Positions 41,686-50,990 of a stretch of DNA of 64,000 nucleotides are shown here, one piece after another. This stretch comes from Streptomyces sp. NA02950 (GTDB taxonomy: Bacteria; Actinomycetota; Actinomycetes; Streptomycetales; Streptomycetaceae). The stretch is taken from assembly GCF_013364155.1 (NCBI RefSeq), contig NZ_CP054916.1:8400001-8464000 (forward strand), written 5' to 3'. Under the pieces are notes generated by a model. It ran no database searches. It saw only the letters and a list, made by a program, of their open reading frames with translations, and was not told where the DNA came from. Made by a program: the position numbers and the translations under genes. Every line of letters starts with the position of its first letter. Position 1 is the first letter of the stretch.

Positions 41686-42885
41686 TCACCGCGGAGCGCA
41701 GCTGCCGGTGTAGACACGCGGTATCCGGTCGCCGACCCGGGTGACGATCTCGTACGCGATGGTGTCCGCGGCCCGCGCCCAGTCCTCCGCGCCGGGCTCA
41801 CCACGGTCGCCCGGACCGAACAGCACCACCTCGTCGCCGACCGCCGCCGGGGCGTCACCGAGGTCCACGACGAACTGGTCCATGCACACCGTGCCCGCCA
41901 CCGAGCGCCGTTCCCCGGCGGCCAGTACCGGACCGGTGCGCGAAGCGTGCCGTGGTACCCCGTCGGCGTACCCCAGGGGCACCACACCGAGGGTGGTCTG
42001 ACGGGGTGTGCGGTAGCGGTGGCCGTAGGAGACCCCCTGTCCGGCAGGGACACGTTTGACGGAGACCAGCCGGGCGGAGAGGGTCATCGCGGGCCGCAGT
42101 CCCAGGGCGGTGGCGTCGGCGGACTCCGGCACCGGGCTCAGCCCGAACACCGCGATCCCGGGGCGCACCAGATCGAAGTGGGTGTGCGGAAGCCGCAGGG
42201 TGGCGGCCGAGTTGGCCAGGTGCAGCACCTCGGGGCGCAGCCCCGCCTTCCGCGCCATGTCCACCGCGGTACGGAAGTTCGCCACCTGTACGTCGGTCAC
42301 CGGGTGGCCGGGGGTGTCGGCGTCGGCGAGATGGGACCAGATCCCCACGACCCGGATGTGCCCGGACGCCTCGGCGCGCGCGGCGGTCTCCAGCAGCGCG
42401 GGCCAGTCGGCGGCGGGGGAGCCGCCACGGCCCATTCCGGTGTCCGCCTTCAGATGCAGCAGACAGGGGCGGCCCGCCGCCCGCGCCGCGTCCTCCGCCG
42501 CCTGGACCGCCCAGACCGCCCCGGCCGACAGCTCGATGTCCGCGGCGACGGCGGCGGCCCAGTCGTCGCCGGGCGCCAGCAGCCAGGCCATGATGCGGAT
42601 CCGGCTGGTGATGCCCGAGGCGCGCAGGGCCAGTGCCTCGTGGATCCGCGCGGCACCGAGCCAGGTGGCGCCACCGGCCAGCGCCGCACGGGCGCTGGGG
42701 ACGATGCCGTGGCCGTAGCCGTCGGCCTTCACCACGGCCATCGTCTCCGCGGAACCGGCGGCCTCCCGCAGCCGCGCCACATTGGCGCGGATGGCCGCGA
42801 GGTCGATGCGCGCCTGTGCGAGAGGCGCGTCCTCGTGGGCCCCGTCCGCGCGGTTGCTGACCTCGTGGGGGCTGCCGATCGCCAC
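41686..42885 (-). CDS. alr: Alanine racemase
   Basis: A 399-residue PLP enzyme interconverting L- and D-alanine for peptidoglycan. The PLP lysine is Lys53 in AVVKADGYGHG. Other family signatures are LKADTGMGRGG, GIWSHLADADTP, LHLANSAA, RPGIAVFGLSP, the catalytic Tyr segment VSYGHRY, LGYADGVPR and GTVCMDQFVVD. The length and fold order fit Alr. I chose GTG at 42885, preceded by GGAAGGA; an upstream ATG at 42978 would add a Pro/Arg-rich leader without conservation. The stop lies 5 nt from the small repeat. It is transcribed in the same direction as the PucR gene, 175 nt downstream of it. Confidence 0.93.
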   Translation of the reverse strand: MAIGSPHEVSNRADGAHEDAPLAQARIDLAAIRANVARLREAAGSAETMAVVKADGYGHGIVPSARAALAGGATWLGAARIHEALALRASGITSRIRIMAWLLAPGDDWAAAVAADIELSAGAVWAVQAAEDAARAAGRPCLLHLKADTGMGRGGSPAADWPALLETAARAEASGHIRVVGIWSHLADADTPGHPVTDVQVANFRTAVDMARKAGLRPEVLHLANSAATLRLPHTHFDLVRPGIAVFGLSPVPESADATALGLRPAMTLSARLVSVKRVPAGQGVSYGHRYRTPRQTTLGVVPLGYADGVPRHASRTGPVLAAGERRSVAGTVCMDQFVVDLGDAPAAVGDEVVLFGPGDRGEPGAEDWARAADTIAYEIVTRVGDRIPRVYTGSCAPR

Positions 42886-43060
42886 ACCGTCGTCCTTCCG
42901 TGGAGACTCCAGCGGGCCCGGGGCGGGCCGCGGGTGAAGCCATGGTCGCGCCGGGGACAACGCTCCGTCATCGTGCAAACGCCACTGTCGTGCGGTGCCG
43001 CGGAGTGCCGGGAGGACAACGGGACCGGGGGCGGGCGGCCGTCAGAGGGGGTGGGCGCCG

Positions 43061-44698
43061 TCAGACGGGGGCGGGGGCCGTGCCGTGCGGGCCGCCCCCG
43101 GAGGCCGCGGTGCCGTCGTTGCCGTAACGCCGGGCGGTCAGCTGGAGGAGCAGCGCCGAGCGCACCTCCGCGCTGTCCAGCCGCAGGTCCACCACCTCCC
43201 GCATCCGGCGCATCCGGTGACGGAGCGTGTTCGGATGGATGTGCAGCCGGGCCGCGGCCGCCTTCGCGTCGCCCATCTCCTCCAGCCAGATGTACAGCGT
43301 CGGCACATGGCTGGTGCGGTGTTCGCGGTCGTGGTCCAGCAGCTGTCGCAGCGGCCCGATGTCCGCGGTCCGGGCGGTGGTGGCGGACCGGGCGGTACGG
43401 CGGAGGACCACGGTGGCCCACACTTCGTCGTGGACGGCCGCGCCACCGGGGACCAGCCCCGCCGTGAGCAGCGCGAGGGTGTCATCGGCCTGCTCACGGG
43501 AGTCGGCGAGCCCGGGGACGGTGGTGGCGAGCCCGCCCACGGCGACCAGGGGCGCGGCCGCCTCCCCGGAGGTACCGGCGAGTTCGCCCAGCCAGTCGGC
43601 ATGGGCCCCGGACGCGGAGTTCACCGCGTCGGCGTGCACGATGCCGTAGACCACATCGCCGATCACGGCCGCGGGGGAGCGCAGCCGGGTGTCGGGGAAC
43701 CGGCTCAGCCGCTCCCGCACCGTCAGCCGCTGCCGCTCGGCCTCGTCGGCGTCCTCACCGGGCACCCCCACGGCGATCACCCGCCAGGGGCCGCTGGTCA
43801 GGCCGAGGAGACGCGCGGCGTCCGCGGCCCCCTCCTGCCCGTGCAGCACCTTCGCCACCATGTCCGCCAGCGCCAGCCGCTGCCGGTCGGCCTCCGCGCG
43901 CCGGCGCAGCAGATGCAGGGCGGCCGCGTCCGCGGCGTCGGCGAACGCCGCCGCCAGCTCGGGCTCGACCGGGCCGGGCACGATGGCCCAGATGGAGCCG
44001 AGAACATCGCCTCCCGCGTGCACCGGTACCACCAGCCGCGGCTTGGTGCCCTCGACGACCGCCGGGACATAGATGGGCGTGGTGTCCTGGGCGATCCTGC
44101 GGAAGACGCCGTGCCGCCGGAAGTGCGCGTTGACGTCCTCGGGCACATGACGGCCCATGATGGTGGCCACCCGCGCCTCGTCGCCGCGCTCCTGGCGGGT
44201 GGAGTACGCCAGCACACGCGAGCTGCGGTCCTCGATGGTCACCGGGGCGTCGATGATCCGGGCGATGGCATCCGCCACCCCGAACAGATCCCCGGCCTCC
44301 GCCACCCCCAGTCCCGCGGCGGCCGTGGCGAGCCCCTCGCCGTCGAGCGCCGCACGCAGCAGCGAGAGCACCTGGGCCCAGCCGGCCCCCTCAAAGACCC
44401 GCAACAGCGCCACGCCCGCCTCGTCCGCCGCCGCTGCCACCTCCTCGTCCACCGCCACCGGCGCCTTGAGCAGCACGGCGGCGGCCGACCGCCGGGCGCA
44501 CAGCGCCAGCAGCCGCAGCGCCGCGTCGCGGTCGGTGAGGTTCACCCCGAGCACCACGTCGCCCGCCCGTGGCTCGAGCTCCTGGTCCGGTTCGGCGATC
44601 ACCGCGTCGCCGACCGTGACGGACAGCCGCTCAGGGGCACACGTCCCCGACAGCACGGCTGGCCCCACGGCGTCGAGAAGCCGTTGCAGACTGATCAT
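43061..44698 (-). CDS. PucR family transcriptional regulator
   Basis: A 545-residue regulator. The N-terminal purine-catabolism-type domain (about 1-120) is followed by a GAF-like middle with a GGDEF-like/CdaR region (VTIEDRSSRVLAYS; PRLVVPVHAGGDVLGSIWAI). A C-terminal PucR helix-turn-helix ends it (DAKAAAARLHIHPNTLRHRMRRMREV, about 485-525), the HTH_30 signature. These proteins respond to metabolites and regulate nitrogen, purine or amino-acid use; the target is not evident. It lies upstream of alr in the same direction, but the 175-nt gap argues for separate promoters. Confidence 0.88.
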   Translation of the reverse strand: MISLQRLLDAVGPAVLSGTCAPERLSVTVGDAVIAEPDQELEPRAGDVVLGVNLTDRDAALRLLALCARRSAAAVLLKAPVAVDEEVAAAADEAGVALLRVFEGAGWAQVLSLLRAALDGEGLATAAAGLGVAEAGDLFGVADAIARIIDAPVTIEDRSSRVLAYSTRQERGDEARVATIMGRHVPEDVNAHFRRHGVFRRIAQDTTPIYVPAVVEGTKPRLVVPVHAGGDVLGSIWAIVPGPVEPELAAAFADAADAAALHLLRRRAEADRQRLALADMVAKVLHGQEGAADAARLLGLTSGPWRVIAVGVPGEDADEAERQRLTVRERLSRFPDTRLRSPAAVIGDVVYGIVHADAVNSASGAHADWLGELAGTSGEAAAPLVAVGGLATTVPGLADSREQADDTLALLTAGLVPGGAAVHDEVWATVVLRRTARSATTARTADIGPLRQLLDHDREHRTSHVPTLYIWLEEMGDAKAAAARLHIHPNTLRHRMRRMREVVDLRLDSAEVRSALLLQLTARRYGNDGTAASGGGPHGTAPAPV

Positions 44699-44840
44699 GG
44701 CCCATCACCTGCTCACCGATCGCCCACCATCCTGCCCCACCGCCCCGGTGGGGGAGGAGTGGCGTCCGGGATACGAGCGGGACACGATGGGTGCGCGAGA
44801 GCGAGCACGGGCGGCCGGAGCACGTCCCCGACGGACACGG

Positions 44841-46196
44841 CTAGCCGCCGTCGCCGAAGCCTCCGCCGAAACCGCCCCCGAAGTCGCCACCGCCGAAGCC
44901 GCCGTCGAAGCCGCCCCCGTCGCCGTGGTCCCCGCCGTCCCCGAAGCCGCCGTAGTCCCCGCCGTCCCCGAACGCGCCGGCCTCGTCGTAGCCGGGGCTC
45001 AGCGAGCCGCCCAGCATCGTCCCGACCAGCAGGGCGGGCAGCAGCGCCGCTCCGTAACCGCCGAAGTACCCCCCCGCCCAGGGGGCGTAGGCCGGGCCCG
45101 CCTCCCAGTACGGGCGGCGGCCGCCGGCCCCGACGGCAACGGTACGGGTGTCCGGGTCGAGGCCCTCCTCGATGCGTGTGGCGTCCGCGGCGCACGCGGG
45201 CACCGGCCGCTCGGCGCCGCCCGCCGGAGCCCAGGTGACATCCCCGACCGACGGCCCGTGCCGCGGATCGAAGAAGCACGGCGGCCGTCGCTCGGGAAGG
45301 GGCGTGCCCGCGCGGCGGGCCTCCAGCACCGCCAGCGAGAACCGGCCGTCCTCCAGCGCCTCGGTCACCGCCCGTACGTCCCCGGGGCGCCGGGCGGTGT
45401 CCGACTTCGCCTTGGCCTCCTCGTACGCGTCCAGGGCGCGGACGTAGTCGTCCACCATCTCCGGGGTGGACGAGGGGTCGGACGGGGTGAAGCCGAGCCC
45501 GCTCAGCTTCTCGCCGTACGCGGTGATGTCCTCCTGGACCGTGCCGCGCACCTGCTCCAGCTCGGCCCGCTCGCGCTCGCGGCGGCGCTTGCGGGTGCGC
45601 CCCATCGCGAACAGTGCGGTTCCGGCCAGCACCACCAGGATGATCAGCAGCACCAGGGCACCGCCCGTCGAGGACCCGGTGGAGTCCGGGGCGCCCTGAT
45701 CGCCGTCGGCCGACTGTCCGCTGGTGGCCGCGGCCACGTCCGCCACGAAGCCGGCCAGGACCTTCGGCAGGTCATCGGGGTGGCGGCGCAGGTTCTGCTC
45801 CGCCAGCGCCTGGGAGGTGCTGCCCGGCAGCACCGAGGCGTCGGACGCGGCGCCGAAGGAGGAGCCGAGCGCCACCGCGTAGACACCGGGGCTGTCGACG
45901 GCCGCACGCAGCCGCGGGAAGATGCGCTCCCCTCCGTATGCGCGGTCGTCCGGCAGAACGGCGACGTAGATGGGCACATCCGTGGCCCGGATACGGTCCG
46001 CGAGGGCATGTGCCTGTGCAGTGCTCAGGGAGTCGGAGGCGCCGGGATCGACGTACACGGGGCTGCTGCGCAGCTTCTGGGCGATCCTGTCCACGTCCGT
46101 TTCGGCACGGGCGCCTCCGGCGGCGAACAACGTCGCCACCAGGGCAACGAGGACGGCCAGCGCCAGCGTGGCCCGTCGCCGTGTCTTGCTGGGCAC
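44841..46196 (-). CDS. Membrane-anchored secreted protein with Gly-rich tail
   Basis: A 451-residue protein. A signal peptide (MPSKTRRRATLALAVLVALV, cleaved near GARAET) is followed by an extracytoplasmic domain (~32-165), vaguely like TPM domains (YVDPGASDSLSTAQAHALADRI, VYAVALGSSFG). A membrane helix (GGALVLLIILVVLAGTALFA) lies near residues 183-205, then a charged coiled-coil cytoplasmic part (RRRERERAELEQVRGTVQED). The last ~60 residues are almost only Gly, Asp, Phe and Tyr, as in TPM-family membrane proteins. The function is unknown. It is transcribed in the same direction as the small membrane protein at 46314, after a 117-nt gap. Confidence 0.65.
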   Translation of the reverse strand: MPSKTRRRATLALAVLVALVATLFAAGGARAETDVDRIAQKLRSSPVYVDPGASDSLSTAQAHALADRIRATDVPIYVAVLPDDRAYGGERIFPRLRAAVDSPGVYAVALGSSFGAASDASVLPGSTSQALAEQNLRRHPDDLPKVLAGFVADVAAATSGQSADGDQGAPDSTGSSTGGALVLLIILVVLAGTALFAMGRTRKRRRERERAELEQVRGTVQEDITAYGEKLSGLGFTPSDPSSTPEMVDDYVRALDAYEEAKAKSDTARRPGDVRAVTEALEDGRFSLAVLEARRAGTPLPERRPPCFFDPRHGPSVGDVTWAPAGGAERPVPACAADATRIEEGLDPDTRTVAVGAGGRRPYWEAGPAYAPWAGGYFGGYGAALLPALLVGTMLGGSLSPGYDEAGAFGDGGDYGGFGDGGDHGDGGGFDGGFGGGDFGGGFGGGFGDGG

Positions 46197-46313
46197 ACCG
46201 GACTCTTACCCACTCACATGCGCTATCGCACGTGTTTTCCTGTTTTGCCGGTATGTGTGTGTGCACACCGGTTATTGCCACCGCCGACCGTCGCCGACCG
46301 CCGCCGACGACCG

Positions 46314-46718
46314 TCAGCTGCCGTAGATCAAGCTGTCGTAGTCGGCGTTGTCGACCAGGTGGTAGAGGCCGAGCACCCCGGGGAAGAGCACGAGCGCCAG
46401 CACGCCGAGCCGCAGCAGGACCGGGGCCGCGACCGTGACGCTCTCGGTCTGGCCCGTGATGGTGCGCCAGTCGCGGCAGCGCCGGATGTCGCCACCGCAG
46501 GCGGCCCAGAACCCGAGCCCCGTCACCGTGAACACACCCCCGCCGATCACGGCGAAACCAGCCGTGACCGCCAGGAACGTCATCCGCGCGTGGTGGTCGC
46601 TCACCCCGAGCGAGCCCACGCCGACGAGGGGTATCGCGGCAAGCCCGTAGAGCATCCCCCGCAGCGCCACGTCCCGGAACCGCAGCAGCGGCTGGTGTAT
46701 CCCGTCCTCCCCGGTCAT
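46314..46718 (-). CDS. Small integral membrane protein
   Basis: A 134-residue protein with three hydrophobic segments (GMLYGLAAIPLVGVGSLGV, MTFLAVTAGFAVIGGGVFTV, LLRLGVLALVLFPGVLGLYHLV) and a short cytosolic loop with two Cys (CGGDIRRCRDW). The family is not recognised. The ATG at 46718 is preceded by GGGGAGGA, which supports it over an upstream in-frame ATG at 46874. Confidence 0.6.
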   Translation of the reverse strand: MTGEDGIHQPLLRFRDVALRGMLYGLAAIPLVGVGSLGVSDHHARMTFLAVTAGFAVIGGGVFTVTGLGFWAACGGDIRRCRDWRTITGQTESVTVAAPVLLRLGVLALVLFPGVLGLYHLVDNADYDSLIYGS

Positions 46719-46900
46719 GTGCGCACGATATCCCAGCGTGTTTCCCCCGCCACGGCCGGAGATCCGGTACGGCCACCGGCCGGGGGCGCACCGGCGAGGC
46801 CGGTCTACGCTGGGGAGAAGGTGCGCGCTCAGCGCGTACCGGGCGCGGACGGCACGGAGGTCCGGCAGAACCACTCAATGCTCTTCACGAGGCGAAGACC

Positions 46901-49195
46901 ATGGATGGTGTGCGCAGACGTACGGTGCTCGGGGCGCTCGGGGGCACCGTCGCCGCGGGTGGCGCCGTCGGACGCATCCGTCGCCGCGAGAGCCCGCCCG
47001 GCCCTCCCGACGGTGTGCGGCAGGCGCCGGAACGTCCCCGTCCGTACGAGCCCCGGGTGCAGGCGCTGCTCGGGCGGATGACGGTGGACGAGAAGCTGGG
47101 GCAGTTGCAGCAACTGGCCTGGAGCGCCGACACCGGCCCCGGCGCCGGGCAGAACGCCGAAGCGGTGCGGGCGGCGCGCGGCGGCAGGCTCGGGTCGGTG
47201 CTCAACCTCTACGGGGCCAGGAAGACCAACGCGTTGCAGCGGATCGCCGTGGAGGAGTCCCGCCTCGGTGTTCCGCTGCTCTTCGGGCTCGATGTGATCC
47301 ACGGTCTGTGGACCACCTTTCCGATCCCGCTCGCTCAGGCGGCCAGTTTCGATCCCGCGGTGGCCGGGCGGGACGCCGAGGTGTCCGCGCGGGAGGCCCG
47401 GTCCAACGGGGTGAACTGGGCGTTCTCCCCGATGCTGGACGTCACCCATGAGCCACGCTGGGGACGGATCGCCGAGGGCAACGGCGAAGACCCGTATCTG
47501 ACGGCGGCGTTGGGGGCGGCGAAGGTCCGCGGCTACCAGGGCGACGACCTGGCCGACAACGACCGGGTGGCCGCCTGCGCCAAACACCTGGCCGCCTACG
47601 GGGGCGCCGAGGGCGGCCGTGACTACAACAGCGTGGACGTGTCCGAAGCGCGGCTGCGCAATCTGTACCTCGGGCCGTTCGCGGCGGCCGTGGAGGCCGA
47701 AGTGGCCACCGTGATGGCCGCCTTCAACACCGTCAGTGGCATTCCGGCCCACGCCAACCGGCATCTGCTCACCGATATCCTCAAAGAGCAGTGGCAGTTC
47801 GACGGGGTGGTCGTCAGCGACTACATCGCCATCCGGGAACTGACCGTCCACGGTTACGCGGCGGGTGGCGCCGACGCGGCCCGGATGGCCCTCAACGCCG
47901 GGGTGGACATGGAGATGGCCAGCACCCTCTTTGTCCAGTACGGCAAACGGCTGCTCAGGAACGGCCGGATCACCATGGCCCGGCTGGACGACGCGGTGGC
48001 CCGCGTCCTGCGGCTGAAGTTCCGGCTCGGCCTCTTCCGCCGCCCCTACGTGGACGAGGACGCCGCCATCACCGAACCCACCGCGGCCGCCCGGTCGGCG
48101 GCGCGCGAAACCGCCGCACGGTCCATGGTGCTGCTCAGGAACCACAAGTCGGCGCTTCCGCTGAGCACATCGGCCCGCTCCATCGCGGTGGTCGGCCCGT
48201 TCGGCGACTCCCCGGACCTGAAGGGCTCCTGGGCCGGGCCCTGGGCGGTCACGCCCCGTCCGGTCACGGTGGCCGATGCCATCAAAGCCGCCGTCCCCAA
48301 GGCGAAGGTGACCCATGTGCGCGGCGTGGACGCCCAGGGCAGGGACACCGACAACATCGTGAAGGCGGTCTCCGCGGCCAGGGCGGCCGAGGTGACGGTC
48401 GTGGTCGTCGGCGAAGGCGCCGAGCTGAGCGGTGAGGCGAGGGTGCGCAGTGACATCAGCCTGCCCGGAAAGCAGGAGGAGCTGATCGAGGCCATCGCCA
48501 AGTCGGGTGCGGCGTTTGTGGTGGTGCTGGTCAACGGGCGCCCGCTGACGATCGGCGGCTGGCTGGAGTCGGCGCCCGCCGTCCTGGAGGCGTGGCACCC
48601 CGGTATCGAGGGCGGACACGCCATCGCGGACGTGCTGTTCGGAAAGGTCAACCCCGGTGGCAAACTGCCGGTGTCCTTCCCGCGCGCGGTCGGCCAGGTG
48701 CCGATCCACTACAACCACGAGAACACCGGCCGCCCCTACGACCCGCACAACCCCTACACCTCCCGCTATCTGGACCTGCCCGACGGCCCGCAGTTCGCCT
48801 TCGGGCACGGCCTGAGCTACACGACCTTCGACATCGGCGAACCCAGGCTGTCGGTGCGCCGGATCGCCGCCGACGCGCTATGCAAGGGCGACACCGTCCA
48901 GGTGGCGGTGGCGGTGCGCAACACCGGGCGGCGCACGGGCGACGAGGTCGTCCAGCTGTATCTGCGGGATCCGGTGGCGAGCATCGTGCAGCCGGTGCGC
49001 CGGCTGTGCGGTTTCCGCCGGGTCACCCTCGACGCCGGGAAGTCCACCACCGTGCGCTTCCGGCTGAGCGCCGAGGACCTGGGCTTCTGGACCCATGACC
49101 GGGACGGCAACTTCGCGGTGGAGAAGGGCGAGATCCGGCTCTACGCGGGCAACAGCTCCCTGGCCGGGGGCGAACGCACCCTCACCATCACCTAG
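46901..49195 (+). CDS. Glycoside hydrolase family 3, exported beta-glucosidase
   Basis: A 764-residue secreted hydrolase. The N-terminus RRRTVLGALGG looks like a twin-arginine signal. The GH3 N-terminal barrel (about 45-380) has MTVDEKLGQLQQL, LLFGLDVIHG, AFSPMLDVTHEPRWGRIAEGNGEDP, CAKHLAAYG and the nucleophile Asp307 in VVVSDYIAI. The GH3 C-domain (about 410-620) has VVGPFGDSPDLKGSWAG and GEGAELSGEA, the latter giving the acid/base Glu region. It ends with a fibronectin III-like domain (FAFGHGLSYT, VAVRNTGRRTGDEVVQLYL). This is the full-length BglX-like architecture, acting on oligosaccharides outside the cell. Translation probably starts at the ATG at 46901 after a weak GAGGCGAAG. Its stop overlaps the convergent GNAT gene by 8 nt. 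Confidence 0.92.
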   Translation: MDGVRRRTVLGALGGTVAAGGAVGRIRRRESPPGPPDGVRQAPERPRPYEPRVQALLGRMTVDEKLGQLQQLAWSADTGPGAGQNAEAVRAARGGRLGSVLNLYGARKTNALQRIAVEESRLGVPLLFGLDVIHGLWTTFPIPLAQAASFDPAVAGRDAEVSAREARSNGVNWAFSPMLDVTHEPRWGRIAEGNGEDPYLTAALGAAKVRGYQGDDLADNDRVAACAKHLAAYGGAEGGRDYNSVDVSEARLRNLYLGPFAAAVEAEVATVMAAFNTVSGIPAHANRHLLTDILKEQWQFDGVVVSDYIAIRELTVHGYAAGGADAARMALNAGVDMEMASTLFVQYGKRLLRNGRITMARLDDAVARVLRLKFRLGLFRRPYVDEDAAITEPTAAARSAARETAARSMVLLRNHKSALPLSTSARSIAVVGPFGDSPDLKGSWAGPWAVTPRPVTVADAIKAAVPKAKVTHVRGVDAQGRDTDNIVKAVSAARAAEVTVVVVGEGAELSGEARVRSDISLPGKQEELIEAIAKSGAAFVVVLVNGRPLTIGGWLESAPAVLEAWHPGIEGGHAIADVLFGKVNPGGKLPVSFPRAVGQVPIHYNHENTGRPYDPHNPYTSRYLDLPDGPQFAFGHGLSYTTFDIGEPRLSVRRIAADALCKGDTVQVAVAVRNTGRRTGDEVVQLYLRDPVASIVQPVRRLCGFRRVTLDAGKSTTVRFRLSAEDLGFWTHDRDGNFAVEKGEIRLYAGNSSLAGGERTLTIT

Positions 49196-49796
49196 CGGCC
49201 GGGGTGCCGGGGCGAGGCGCCGCCGCCTCGCCCCGGCACCCGGTCATCCGCGCTGCGCGCCACTCCGGCGCCAGCACCGACCAGACCTCCCTGTCCACGC
49301 GCACTCCCCGGTGCGGATGGCTCTCCCGCAGCACTCCGTCCCGCACCATGCCGAGCCGTTGGGCGACCTTGATGCTCGCCGTGTTGGCGGACGAGGCGAC
49401 CCACTCCACCCGATGGATTCCGCGCACCTCGACCGCCCAGTCGATGAGCACCCGGACGGCCCGGGTGACCAGCCCGCGCCCGGCGAACGCCTCCTCCAGC
49501 CAGCAGCCGACCTCACAGGTCCCGGACTGGGTATCGAAGGACCGGAAGAGGACACCGCCGATGAGCGTCCCGTCGACCCAGATGCCGTACAGCCGTCCAC
49601 TGTCAGTGGCCGCCTTGTCCGCGTACATCTGGAGGAAGGCGGTGGCCGACGGCAGGTCGGTGGCGCGGTCCCCCAGCGCGATATGCGTACCGACGTACTC
49701 CCGGCAGCGGTCGATGTGGGCGAGGTACTCCTTGGCGTTCCACGGCTCCAGCGGGCGCAGCTCCGCACCGTCGTCACCCAGCGATTTCGCGAACAC
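49188..49796 (-). CDS. GNAT acetyltransferase of the RimJ/RimL type
   Basis: A 202-residue protein of the Acetyltransf_3 family that acetylates protein N-termini (ribosomal proteins or others) from acetyl-CoA. Family marks are ELRPLEPWNAKEYLAHID at the start, GVLFRSFDTQSGTCEVGCWLEEAFAGRGLVTRAV with the R/QxxG-type CoA loop, and NTASIKVAQRLGMVRDGVLRES with the conserved Asn. The last ~20 residues (RGEAAAPRPGTPAAR) are encoded by the terminator hairpin of the convergent GH3 gene and are unlikely to matter for the fold. Confidence 0.85.
   Translation of the reverse strand: MFAKSLGDDGAELRPLEPWNAKEYLAHIDRCREYVGTHIALGDRATDLPSATAFLQMYADKAATDSGRLYGIWVDGTLIGGVLFRSFDTQSGTCEVGCWLEEAFAGRGLVTRAVRVLIDWAVEVRGIHRVEWVASSANTASIKVAQRLGMVRDGVLRESHPHRGVRVDREVWSVLAPEWRAARMTGCRGEAAAPRPGTPAAR
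49202..49241. terminator. Perfect 18-bp hairpin terminator after GH3 gene
   Basis: GGGTGCCGGGGCGAGGCG (49202-49219) is exactly complementary to 49224-49241, with a 4-nt loop CCGC. It starts 6 nt after the GH3 stop and lies inside the 3' end of the convergent GNAT coding sequence. Confidence 0.75.
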
Positions 49797-49871
49797 CTTG
49801 CTCCTTCACAGGTAGAGGGCCTGGGCCCAGTCTCCCTGGTGCGGGCGGCGGCTCCGCGTCCGGGCGGTCGG

Positions 49872-50693
49872 TCAGGTGGTCCCGGCCCCGGCCCCGGACT
49901 CCGAAGACGTCCCGGTGGCCGGGCCATGGGTGACCCGGATCTTGGACTGGCCGTGCGGCAACGCCTCCCAGTCCTCCATGAAACGCGCCTCCAGGCCGTG
50001 TTTCGCGGCGAGGGCGACGAGCGTCTCGGTGCGGTAGTAGAAGTCCTCGCGCAGCACCTGGTGTTCGGTGCCCTCGGTGCGGTCGAAGGTGAAGTCGAAC
50101 CAGCCGCCGGGCGCCATCACCCGGCCGATATGGGCCAGGCACTCCTCGATGACCGGCAGCGGGGAGTGCGAGAACACGCTGTGCGCGTGGATGACATCGA
50201 ACCGGCCCTCGGGCAGGAACCGCAGGGTGAGATCGCGGACCGGGACCAGATGCGGCAGCCGGTCCTGCAACCCCGACCGCACCAGGGTGTCCTGCGCGGC
50301 GGCGAGGATGTCGGGCGAGATGTCGATGCCGTAGTAGTGGCCGGGCTCCAGATGGCGGATGAACCGCCAGCCCGCCCGCAGATTGCCGCAACCGATCTCC
50401 AGCATCCGGTGTTCGGGGCGCAGCCCGTGGCCGATGAGGTAGTCGAACTGCATGGCGCCCAGGGCGAGCCACCGCTCGCGGCTGGCACTGCCCACCGCTG
50501 CGTCCGGGTCCGCGCGGGTGTCGGAGCGCATCACGGCGCGGTAGTAGGAGATGTGGTCCGGCCAGCGGTGACGCAGCCAGGCGTCCCGGGCGGCACGGGT
50601 CAGATAGCGCGGTACCCGGTCGGGGTGGCGCAGCGCGTAGGTGAGGCGATGGCCGAGCGACGCTCGGTTGACGGTGACGTTCCTGGCGGGCAT
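49872..50693 (-). CDS. Class I SAM-dependent methyltransferase
   Basis: A 273-residue protein with a Rossmann methyltransferase domain. Motif I is MLEIGCGNLRAGW (~93-106), motif II is YYGIDISPDIL, motif post-I/IV is FDVIHAHSVFSHSPLPVIEECLAHIGRVMAPGG (~165-195), and GWFDFTFDRTEG follows. The N-terminal ~75 residues are Arg/His-rich (LTYALRHPDRVPRYLTRAARDAWLRHRW) and may contact the substrate. The acceptor is unknown. The ATG at 50693 has a GGGAGGA ribosome-binding site. It is divergent from the two-component system at 51 kb. Confidence 0.8.
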   Translation of the reverse strand: MPARNVTVNRASLGHRLTYALRHPDRVPRYLTRAARDAWLRHRWPDHISYYRAVMRSDTRADPDAAVGSASRERWLALGAMQFDYLIGHGLRPEHRMLEIGCGNLRAGWRFIRHLEPGHYYGIDISPDILAAAQDTLVRSGLQDRLPHLVPVRDLTLRFLPEGRFDVIHAHSVFSHSPLPVIEECLAHIGRVMAPGGWFDFTFDRTEGTEHQVLREDFYYRTETLVALAAKHGLEARFMEDWEALPHGQSKIRVTHGPATGTSSESGAGAGTT

Positions 50694-50990
50694 GGGCGGC
50701 GGTCCTCCCGTGATGGCGGTGTGGTGGTGTTGCGGGCCTCGGTCTCAGCCTCCGTGTCCCGGTGATGGTCCGGGGTCGGCGGACCGGCCACGGTGCGGAC
50801 GCGGCCCGGTGGACCCCGGTATCAGCCGATCGGATGATGCGGGAGGTGCGCCGGGCGCGTTAGGACTGGCTGCGGAGGTGTCCGGACGATGTCCGACGGT
50901 GGCCGGGCGGGACGAGGAGGCTGGATGCGGTGCGACGCGCGATACGGGCGGCCGGGGTGGTCCCGTCCGCCGGAGCGAGGGGTGCGGCCC

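Noticed and set aside
46901..49195. GH3 beta-glucosidase as a self-resistance enzyme for a glycosylated macrolide
   Set aside because: No glycosyltransferase or sugar genes occur in the cluster, and the gene is 7 kb beyond the likely boundary.
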